Origin: Rhodocyclales bacterium
Lineage (GTDB): Bacteria; Pseudomonadota; Gammaproteobacteria; Burkholderiales; Rhodocyclaceae
Direction: 5' to 3'
DNA length: 5,074 bases
Assembly (NCBI GenBank): GCA_021413665.1
Contig: JAIOPW010000069.1
Coordinates: 1-5,074 of the forward strand
Positions 1 to 5,074 of the stretch are shown piece by piece. The number at the start of each line of letters is the position of its first letter. The first letter of the stretch is position 1. A model generated the notes under the pieces. That model did not search any database. It had not been told where the DNA came from and saw only the letters and a list, made by a program, of their open reading frames with translations. The position numbers were made by a program, and so were the translations under genes.

Positions 1-138
1 GATGCAATCCTTGAAGCCGCAGCTCTTGAACACCATGCCTTGGCCGGTGGTTTCTCCGGATTCCTGCGCGTTCTTGAGCCGGAATTCGAGCGGGTCCATG
101 CCGATCTTTTCCTCCATCAAGTCCAAGTGCTGCTCGAT

Positions 139-162
139 GGCAAAGGTGGCCTGAAGTTTGCC
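139..162 (-). repeat. short inverted repeat 15 bases after the in-frame TGA
   Basis: On the minus strand GGCAAA (162-157) and TTTGCC (144-139) are perfect 6-base complements around a 12-base loop. The spacing from the TGA is in the range where bacterial selenocysteine elements occur. However, the stem is short, the loop begins with CU and not with a G, and both arms are ordinary codons (Gly-Lys, Phe-Ala), so chance is the likeliest cause. Confidence 0.3.
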
Positions 163-177
163 GTAGACGCGGAACGA

Positions 178-180
178 TCA
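178..180 (-). other. in-frame TGA codon within the molybdopterin subunit gene
   Basis: The minus-strand codons read CCC TAC GCC TGA TCG TTC CGC GTC. The protein family continues on both sides with no gap or frame change, so this is a point difference rather than an indel. One base change (GGA to TGA) from the common glycine codon would create it. Confidence 0.95.
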
Positions 181-1324
181 GGCGTAGGGATTGTTGGTGT
201 ACACCGCCGCGGTGTGGTAATCGCAGTGCGGGACGCGGTAGAGCGAGGAGAAGGTCTGCATCATGACGAAGGGGGTGGTCGCGCCCCACGATGTGTAGGC
301 GCCGTTGTCGTGCAGGGTGTGTACCTGGCGGAAGGTCAGCGTGCCGTCCTTCTTGCAGCCGGAGCGCAGCGTCAGGAGGACCGGCTGCCGCGTCGGCGAG
401 GCCAGAAACTCTTCCTCGCGGGTGAACAGCATTTTCACCGGCCGTTTAGCGGCACGGGCCAGATACAGACAGATCACCTCGAAGGGATAAATGTCCAGCT
501 TGGAGCCAAAGCCGCCGCCGATCGGCGGCTGAATGATGCGGATGCGCGCCGGGTCCATGCCCAGGTATTCGGCAAACTCGCGTTTGTGCAGGAAGGGCAC
601 CTGGGTGTTCGAGTACATCAGCAGGTTTCCCGAGGCATCGAACTCTGCGATCATGCCCGAAACGCCCATGCAGCAATGGGTGACGTAGTGCAGGCGGAAG
701 GTGTCTTCGACGACCACGTCGGATTCGGCCTCACCCTGGACAACGTCACCGTGAGCGTAGTCGAAGGTCATCGCGACGTTGTCCGGTTTGCCCTTGTGGG
801 CAATGGTGGTGCCCTGCTTCAGGTGCTCGTGACTGCCGTCGGCGCCGTGCGGCTCGGGGTGGATCAGGATGGCATCGGGCTTGATTGAGTCCTCAGGGTT
901 GGAAATGACGGGGAGATCCTCATACACGACCTTGATCAGCTTGAGGGCAGCCTCGGCAATCTCCTCGGTTTCGGCTGCCACGGCGGCGATTTCATCGCGC
1001 TCGCTCCTGACGCGGCCGACCTTCAGCGGAAAGTGATCGCGAGCAACGCCGATCGGGCGCTGGTCGGGAACATCGGCAGCGGTTATGACCACATGCACAC
1101 CCGGCAGCGCCCTCGCGGCCGAGGTGTCGATCGACTTGATCACGGCGTGGATGCGTTCGGAACGCAGGATCTTGCCGTGCAGCTGCCCGGAAAGGTTGAT
1201 GTCGTGGATATAGCGCGTCTTGCCGCTGGCCTTTTCCGGGGCATCCATTTTCGGGATGCGCTTGCCGATCAAGGAGTCGGGTTCGATGACTCTGGCCTTC
1301 TTTTCTGCAACGCTCATGGCGATG

Positions 1325-1329
1325 TCCTT
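1325..1329 (-). promoter_or_regulatory. ribosome binding site of the molybdopterin subunit gene
   Basis: AAGGA lies 7 bases before ATG 1317 and shares bases with the TAA stop of the 2Fe-2S gene. This arrangement favours coupled translation, so early termination in the broken 2Fe-2S gene could also lower expression of this subunit. Confidence 0.7.
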
Positions 1330-1707
1330 AGCTTGGTGCGCCGCTCACCGCGGCGATGGCGTCGACGATTTTTTTGTAGCCCGTGCAACGGCACAGGTTT
1401 CCCTCGATGCCGCGCTTGATGCTGCCTGTGTCGCCACAGCAGCCATTGCGCATCAGATGATCGGCCTGCATGATCATGCCCGGCGTGCAAAAGCCGCATT
1501 GCACGGCGCCGTGTTCGACGAAAGCCTCGCGCAACGCATCTGCTTTGCTGTCATTGGCGAGGCCCTCGATGGTGGTGACATTGCGACCGTCACAATCGAC
1601 GGCGAACATCAGGCAGGAGTTCAGCGAGACGCCATCGACCTGTATGGTGCAGGCGCCGCACTCGCCTTCGCCGCAAGGGTGAATTCGATGTCATGCTTGA
1701 GCGACAT
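1328..1707 (-). pseudogene. 2Fe-2S small subunit of the molybdenum hydroxylase, broken by an internal deletion with frameshift
   Basis: Two pieces of one gene are visible. The first, from ATG 1707, reads MSLKHDIEF, a normal start for this subunit, and has AAAAGGA 9 bases upstream. The second, in another frame from 1678, reads PCGEGECGACTIQVDG and runs 116 residues to TAA at 1330-1328. It contains the first cluster (C-x4-C-x2-C plus the NSC cysteine) and the second (QCGFCTPGM, then GNLCRCTGY). Between them the family normally has about 30-35 residues forming the start of the ferredoxin fold up to the G-T-K-x-x-C loop; these are missing. The net loss must be 3n+1 bases, so translation from 1707 ends after 28 residues at TGA 1623-1621. 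All eight cluster cysteines remain. The restored length would be near 155-160, normal for the family. The gene may be truly inactivated, or the gap may come from assembly. It lies between the FAD and molybdopterin subunit genes, as usual. Confidence 0.85.
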
Positions 1708-2557
1708 GGCTGAGTATCCTTTTGGTGATGTTATGGATCATTTCCTTGCGATACCAGGCGGTGGCGCGCACGTCGTCAATCGGCTTGACCTCATCGCGGG
1801 CGATATTGGCGACTTTTTCGATTGTCGCTTCGTCAAGTCGCTGACCTTCCAGTGCCTTCTCGGTCTGCGGGGCTCGCACCGGCGTCGGCGCCACGGCACC
1901 GAAAGCGATACGGGCGTTGGACAGGATGCCGTCCTTGAGTGTGCCGGCGACGCCGATGGAAATGGTCGAAATGTCCAGCGCCGGCCGGGTGCCGAGCTTG
2001 TAAAAACGGGCGACGTGATTCTCGGCAGGTATCGGGATGCGCACGCCGGTGACCAGTTCGCACAGCGACTTTCGGGTTTTTCCCGGGCCGACGAAGAAGG
2101 TAGATAGCGGCATGCTGTGACGGTAGAGCTTGGCCTCCGGCATCGATGCCAGTTCGACCGCGGCATCAAGCACCAGCAACGGGATCAGGGTGTCGCCGGC
2201 CGGCGAGGCGTTGCAGATGTTACCCCCCAGGGTACCGGCATTGCGGATCTGGTCACTGGCAAAATGGTCACAGGCCTCCACCAGCACCGGCAGATGCTGC
2301 CGCACCAGCGGGTGCTGCATGATCTCGGTGATGGTGGCCAGCGCGCCGATGCGAATTTCATTGCCTTCCAGCGTGATGCCGGACAGTTGCGGAATATGGC
2401 GGATGTTCATCAGCGTCTGCTTGATCCTGATGCGGCCGGCCTGGCTTTGTGGTGTCAGATCGGTACCGCCGGCAAGGATCGTGACGTCGCCGTCCTTGAG
2501 GCACTCGACCGCCTGGTCGAGGCTGGTTGGTGCGAAGTAGTGTTTCAGTTCAGTCAT
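1691..2557 (-). CDS. FAD-binding middle subunit of a molybdenum hydroxylase (xanthine oxidase/CO dehydrogenase type)
   Basis: This 288-residue protein has the length of CoxM/4-hydroxybenzoyl-CoA-reductase-beta-like subunits. It passes electrons from the 2Fe-2S clusters to an external acceptor through FAD. The first FAD loop is ILAGGTDLTPQ (27-37) and the second is TLGGNICNASPAGD (109-122), both typical. FYKLGTRPALDIS (185-197) and AFGAVAPTPVRA (218-229) mark the C-terminal subdomain. The cysteine-rich 4Fe-4S insert of 4-hydroxybenzoyl-CoA reductase is absent (only four scattered Cys), so this looks like an ordinary hydroxylase rather than a reductive enzyme. GAGGAAG (2571-2565) stands 7 bases before the ATG, and 23 bases separate it from the mutase stop. 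The gene runs 17 bases into the 2Fe-2S gene. It is intact, unlike its two partner genes. In an auxin pathway it would serve the dehydrogenase that forms 2-oxo-indoleacetate or its CoA ester; the sequence alone does not show the substrate. Confidence 0.93.
   Translation of the reverse strand: MTELKHYFAPTSLDQAVECLKDGDVTILAGGTDLTPQSQAGRIRIKQTLMNIRHIPQLSGITLEGNEIRIGALATITEIMQHPLVRQHLPVLVEACDHFASDQIRNAGTLGGNICNASPAGDTLIPLLVLDAAVELASMPEAKLYRHSMPLSTFFVGPGKTRKSLCELVTGVRIPIPAENHVARFYKLGTRPALDISTISIGVAGTLKDGILSNARIAFGAVAPTPVRAPQTEKALEGQRLDEATIEKVANIARDEVKPIDDVRATAWYRKEMIHNITKRILSHVAQA
1717..1723 (-). promoter_or_regulatory. ribosome binding site of the 2Fe-2S subunit gene
   Basis: AAAAGGA on the minus strand lies 9 bases before ATG 1707, inside the end of the FAD subunit gene. 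It decides the start: the only methionine in the second frame (codon at 1609) lies after the first cluster and cannot be the real start, so the frame change within this gene is a lesion and not a mis-called start. Confidence 0.75.
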
Positions 2558-2580
2558 ATTGTTTCTTCCTCGAATGCGGA

Positions 2581-4194
2581 TCAGAAGCGAATTGGTTCCT
2601 GGTAGCGGCCAAAGACGCTGACCAGCTCCTTCGTCATTTCACCGACGCTGGCGTAGGCCTTTACCGCGTCGACCAGGGCCGGCATGACATTGCGATTGGC
2701 CGCCGCGTCTGCCCGCAGGCGGGTCAGCGCCTCGCTCACCGCGGCGTTGTCGCGCTCGGCGCGGATGCGCTTGAGGCTGTCGATCTGCACCCGCGCGTCG
2801 TCCTCGTTGTAGGGATGGAACTCGACCGGGTGATCTTCTTCTTCCTCATTCTTGTAGCAGTTGACGCCGACCTTGGGGAATTCGCCGGATTCGATCTTGC
2901 GCTGCATGCCGTAGGCCTGGGCCGAGACCTTGGCCTGGATCGTGCCTTCGGCCACCATCTTGACGATGCCGCCCTGGGCATCGACCTCGGCCATGATCTC
3001 TTCCATCTTCTTGCGCATTTCGTTGGTCATGGTTTCGACGTAGAAGGAACCCGCCAGCGGATCGACGGTCTCGGTCAGGCCCATTTCCTCGACCAGCAAC
3101 TGCATGGTGCGCAAGGAGAGACGCGCCGAGTACTCGGTGGGAATCGTGTAGGCCTCGTCGTAGGAACACAGCGCCATGGTCTGGGTGCCGGACAGGGCCG
3201 AGATCAGCGCGTAGTAGGCGCCGCGCACGATATTCACTTCGGGCTGCTCGAAAGTCAGGCCGCCGCCGCCGCCGGCGGCGATCATGCGCAGCCACATCGA
3301 GCCGGGTTTCTCGGCGCCGTACTGCTCCTTCATGATCTTGGCCCACAGGCCGCGGCCGGCGCGGAACTTGCACACTTGCTCGAAGATGTTGCCGAAGATG
3401 TTGAAGTTGTACGAGAGCCGCCCGGCGAATTCGTCCACCGACAGGCCGCGCTTGATGGCATCGTCGGCATAGGCCTTGGCGATGCAGAAGGCATATGCGA
3501 CTTCCTGCGCCGGGGTCGCCCCGGATTCGCGGATGTGGTAGCCGCAGACCGAGACCGGCGTGTATTTCGGCGCGTGCGTGGCGCAGTACTCGATGGTGTC
3601 GCCGACCAGTCGGATCGAGGGCTCGACCGGGAAGATCCAGGTACCGCGGCCAATGAATTCCTTGAGGATGTCGTTCTGCGCCGTGCCGCGCAATTCCTTG
3701 ACGTCATAGCCGCGCTTCTCGGCCATGGCGAGGTACATCGCGATCAGGATCGCCGCGGCGCCGTTGATGGTCAGCGAGACGGTGATCTTTTTAAGATCGA
3801 TGCCGTCGAAGGCGATTTCGAAATCGCGCAACGTGTCGATCGACATGCCGACGCGGCCGATCTCGCCTTCCGCCAGCGGATCGTCCGAGTCGAGGCCGAT
3901 CTGCGTCGGCAGGTCGAAGGCGACGTTGAGACCGGTCTGGCCGTTGGCGATCAGGTACTTGAAGCGCTGGTTGGTATCCGCCGGATTGCCGAAGCCGGCG
4001 TACTGGCGCATGGTCCAGGGCTGCTTGCGGTACATCTCGCGATGGATGCCACGGGTGAATGGATATTGTCCGGGATCGCCGACCATCTCCATACCGCCGC
4101 TGGCCGCCACATCCTCCGCAGTGTAGAGCGGCTTGACCTCGATGCCGGACTCGTTGATGACCTTTTTCATTTCGGGCTTTTGCGGAGCATTCAT
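2581..4194 (-). CDS. large subunit of a coenzyme B12-dependent acyl-CoA mutase, probably acting on an aryl-substituted succinyl-CoA
   Basis: This 537-residue protein covers the whole TIM-barrel catalytic subunit of the methylmalonyl-CoA mutase superfamily and lacks the B12 domain, which the preceding gene supplies. The N-terminal part has YPFTRG (44-49) and PWTMRQYAGFG (59-69). Tyr65 matches methylmalonyl-CoA mutase Tyr89; hydroxyisobutyryl- and isobutyryl-CoA mutases have Ile or Phe there. GTAQNDILKEFIGRG (170-184) retains the Gln173 and Arg183 equivalents of Gln197 and Arg207; the Arg holds the substrate carboxylate and is Gln in monocarboxylic mutases. GYHIRESG keeps His220 (His244). Other positions diverge: the loop at 304-312 is MIAA followed by five glycines where the family has a His and a Gln (Gln330 becomes Ala307), and Asn366 becomes Cys343 in ALCSYDEA. 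So the substrate is likely dicarboxylic but the pocket is altered, which suits a bulky aryl group such as 2-(2-aminophenyl)succinyl-CoA. GGAG (4207-4204) lies 9 bases before the ATG. The exact substrate is inferred. Confidence 0.92.
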   Translation of the reverse strand: MNAPQKPEMKKVINESGIEVKPLYTAEDVAASGGMEMVGDPGQYPFTRGIHREMYRKQPWTMRQYAGFGNPADTNQRFKYLIANGQTGLNVAFDLPTQIGLDSDDPLAEGEIGRVGMSIDTLRDFEIAFDGIDLKKITVSLTINGAAAILIAMYLAMAEKRGYDVKELRGTAQNDILKEFIGRGTWIFPVEPSIRLVGDTIEYCATHAPKYTPVSVCGYHIRESGATPAQEVAYAFCIAKAYADDAIKRGLSVDEFAGRLSYNFNIFGNIFEQVCKFRAGRGLWAKIMKEQYGAEKPGSMWLRMIAAGGGGGLTFEQPEVNIVRGAYYALISALSGTQTMALCSYDEAYTIPTEYSARLSLRTMQLLVEEMGLTETVDPLAGSFYVETMTNEMRKKMEEIMAEVDAQGGIVKMVAEGTIQAKVSAQAYGMQRKIESGEFPKVGVNCYKNEEEEDHPVEFHPYNEDDARVQIDSLKRIRAERDNAAVSEALTRLRADAAANRNVMPALVDAVKAYASVGEMTKELVSVFGRYQEPIRF

Positions 4195-4592
4195 TTCACT
4201 TCACTCCGGATGTATTCGGTGATTGCATCGAGTTTGGAGCCGGAGGGAAAGATGCCCTTGAAGCCCAGCTCGCGCAGGGCGTCATGGTCCTGTGCCGGCA
4301 GGTTGCCGCCGATGACCCAGAGCTTGTCGGTCAGGCCGTTGGCTTCGAGCAGGGGTTTCAGCTTGCGGCAGAAAGGAATGTGCGAACCGGCCATAGAGGA
4401 CAGGGAAATCACATCGACGTCCTCTTCGAGGGCGATGCGCGCGATTTGTTCCGGGGTCTGGCGCAGGCCGGTGTAAATAACCTCGAAGCCGGCGTCCATC
4501 ATGGCGCGGGCGACGACCTTGGCGCCCTGGTCGTGGCCGTCGAGGCCGGGCTTTCCGAGCAATACCTTGATCGGTTTTTGGCGATCCGTCAT
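4191..4592 (-). CDS. B12-binding small subunit of a methylmalonyl-CoA-mutase-type acyl-CoA mutase
   Basis: This 133-residue protein is a stand-alone cobalamin-binding domain. It carries KVLLGKPGLDGHDQG near the N-terminus: the D-x-H-x-x-G box is at residues 18-23, with His20 the expected lower cobalt ligand. SLSSMAGSH (63-71), VIGG (93-96) and IFPSGS (114-119) follow, the usual loops around the nucleotide tail of B12. ATG 4592 is chosen because AAGGAAG (4606-4600) lies 7 bases upstream and the start overlaps the dehydrogenase stop by four bases. A longer open frame upstream is only the shadow of the dehydrogenase gene. Its own stop overlaps the start of the large subunit by four bases, so the two subunits are probably made in equal amounts. 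Two-gene mutases of this kind include isobutyryl-CoA, 2-hydroxyisobutyryl-CoA and archaeal methylmalonyl-CoA mutases. The neighbours favour the aminophenylsuccinyl-CoA mutase of auxin degradation (named IaaGH as I recall; which letter is which subunit I cannot say). Confidence 0.93.
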   Translation of the reverse strand: MTDRQKPIKVLLGKPGLDGHDQGAKVVARAMMDAGFEVIYTGLRQTPEQIARIALEEDVDVISLSSMAGSHIPFCRKLKPLLEANGLTDKLWVIGGNLPAQDHDALRELGFKGIFPSGSKLDAITEYIRSEVK

Positions 4593-5074
4593 GAAGACAC
4601 TTCCTTCGCAATAATCAGTTTCAGTATTTCGCTGGTGCCGCCGCCGATCAGGGTGAAGCGGACGTCGCGCAGGTAGCGTTGAACCGGATATTCCATGGCA
4701 TAGCCGTACGAGGCGAAGACCCGTGCGGCCTTGTCGCAGACCGTGGCGGCGGCTTCGGTGGCGAACAGCTTGGCCATCGCCGCTTCCTTGTGATAGGGCT
4801 TGCCCGAGTCGCGCCGCCATGCCGCGTAATACACCAGGTGGTCGGCGGCTTCTAGCTCCGTGGCCATCTCGGCCAGTTTCATCTGGATTGCCTGGTAGCG
4901 GTTGATGGCCTTGCCGAACTGCTTGCGCTCGCTGGCGTAGCGCACCGCTTCGGCCAGTGCGGCGCGCGCCACACCAAGGCCCATGGCGCCGGTGATGATG
5001 CGGATCTCGCCGAGGGTCTTGCGCAGGTGGCCTTCGCCGTCGCCTTCTTCCCTGGACAGGCGATGGCTGTCGGG
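4589..5074 (-). CDS. iaaF: acyl-CoA dehydrogenase, C-terminal part, probably decarboxylating (IaaF/benzylmalonyl-CoA dehydrogenase-like); 5' end outside window
   Basis: The frame is open from the right edge, giving 161 residues, i.e. the C-terminal helical domain of an FAD-dependent acyl-CoA dehydrogenase (full family length is near 380). Visible family marks are SERKQFGKAI (FAD/dimer region), KEAAMAKLFATEAA, and RYLRDVRF followed by GTSEIL. The usual motif I-Y-E-G-T-S-E-I reads I-G-G-G-T-S-E-I, so the catalytic glutamate of the MCAD type is glycine (codon 4642-4640). The alternative helix-G glutamate of isovaleryl-CoA dehydrogenase is isoleucine here (5005-5003), although a Glu lies one residue earlier. 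IaaF of Aromatoleum is known to oxidise and decarboxylate benzylmalonyl-CoA to cinnamoyl-CoA, with loss of the carboxyl group proposed to replace base-driven proton abstraction; a missing base fits that. The stop overlaps the next start as ATGA, implying translational coupling to the mutase small subunit. The family is certain; the iaaF identity is inferred from the missing base and the neighbours. Confidence 0.85.
   Translation of the reverse strand, partial: PDSHRLSREEGDGEGHLRKTLGEIRIITGAMGLGVARAALAEAVRYASERKQFGKAINRYQAIQMKLAEMATELEAADHLVYYAAWRRDSGKPYHKEAAMAKLFATEAAATVCDKAARVFASYGYAMEYPVQRYLRDVRFTLIGGGTSEILKLIIAKEVSS

Larger units (their letters stand above)
1..1317 (-). pseudogene. molybdopterin-binding large subunit of the molybdenum hydroxylase, 3' end outside window, interrupted by an in-frame TGA
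   Basis: Residues 1-379 are open from ATG 1317, which has AAGGA 7 bases upstream overlapping the previous stop. The N-terminal domain (GKRIPKMDAPEKASGKTRY, 18-36) and IAAVAAETEE (110-119) are typical. The molybdopterin domain follows with Gln239 in SNTQVPF (the Gln767 position of bovine xanthine oxidase), PPIGGGFGSK (264-273) and HDNGAYTS (336-343). After NNPYA a TGA stands at 180-178. The same frame continues without another stop for 59 codons to the left edge, reading SFRVYGKLQATFAIE and then GMDPLEFRLKNAQE, which matches the family block around the conserved active-site Arg (Arg880 type). The TGA sits where relatives mostly have Gly or Thr. The C-terminal half, with the catalytic Glu, is outside the window. 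It would be the substrate-oxidising subunit, probably for an N-heterocycle such as indoleacetate if the operon is iaa. Nonsense mutation and sequencing error are the leading explanations. The family is certain; the functional state is not. Confidence 0.85.

Noticed and set aside
40..888. Plus-strand open frame of 282 codons opposite the molybdopterin subunit
   Set aside because: The minus strand is a well conserved molybdopterin domain through the whole stretch, including past the TGA; the plus frame shows no domain.
1220..2107. Plus-strand open frame of 295 codons spanning three minus-strand genes
   Set aside because: It crosses three gene boundaries of the opposite strand and has no recognisable motif or ribosome binding site.
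1691..2557. 4-Hydroxybenzoyl-CoA reductase beta subunit
   Set aside because: The 4Fe-4S insert with its cysteine set, which marks that reductase, is absent.
3262..3280. GCC-rich run as a tandem repeat or unstable tract
   Set aside because: It encodes the glycine run of the mutase loop in frame, with the flanking family motifs correctly spaced; the short run needs no other explanation.
2527..4476. Plus-strand open frame of 649 codons opposite the mutase genes
   Set aside because: It lies antisense to two clearly recognisable mutase genes, its translation resembles no family and is rich in His, Asp, Gly and Arg, and it fits the antisense shadow common in GC-rich genes.
2581..4592. 2-hydroxyisobutyryl-CoA or isobutyryl-CoA mutase
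   Set aside because: Those enzymes have Ile or Phe in place of Tyr65 and Gln in place of Arg183; this protein has the Tyr/Arg pair of dicarboxylic mutases.
4191..4820. Longer 209-residue version of the B12 subunit
   Set aside because: The upstream extension overlaps the dehydrogenase gene in another frame and has no family similarity; ATG 4592 has a strong ribosome binding site and yields the normal domain length.

Overview
The window is one strand of a catabolic operon. All genes read right to left on the minus strand and are tightly packed: two ATGA overlaps, one 17-base overlap, and gaps of 23 and 10 bases. In transcription order they are: the 3' part of an acyl-CoA dehydrogenase (5074-4589), a small B12-binding mutase subunit (4592-4191), the large catalytic subunit of a methylmalonyl-CoA-mutase-type enzyme (4194-2581), and a three-subunit molybdenum hydroxylase of the xanthine oxidase family. 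The hydroxylase order is FAD subunit (2557-1691), 2Fe-2S subunit (1707-1328) and molybdopterin subunit (1317 to beyond the left edge). There is no gene-free stretch over 300 bases, and I see no tRNA, rRNA, CRISPR array, mobile element or terminator.

High GC content, proteobacterial-looking proteins and clear Shine-Dalgarno sites suggest a GC-rich proteobacterium. The gene combination points to the anaerobic indole-3-acetate (auxin) degradation cluster (iaa) described in the betaproteobacteria Azoarcus evansii and Aromatoleum aromaticum. In that pathway a molybdenum enzyme hydroxylates the indole ring and the ring is opened. A B12 mutase then rearranges 2-(2-aminophenyl)succinyl-CoA to (2-aminobenzyl)malonyl-CoA, and a decarboxylating acyl-CoA dehydrogenase (IaaF) forms 2-aminocinnamoyl-CoA. 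Residues visible here fit those roles. The mutase keeps the Tyr and Arg positions that mark dicarboxylic acyl-CoA substrates. The dehydrogenase lacks the usual catalytic glutamate, as expected if loss of CO2 replaces proton abstraction. Assignment to this exact pathway is inference; the enzyme families are clear.

The molybdenum hydroxylase carries two lesions, while the mutase/dehydrogenase half is open throughout. The 2Fe-2S gene starts normally but jumps after about nine residues, in another frame, to its first iron-sulfur motif, so roughly 30-35 codons are missing. The molybdopterin gene has an in-frame TGA at 180-178, three codons before a conserved active-site arginine codon, and homologous sequence continues in the same frame to the window edge. 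Either this oxidase is freshly decaying, or the sequence/assembly has errors, or (least likely) the TGA is recoded.
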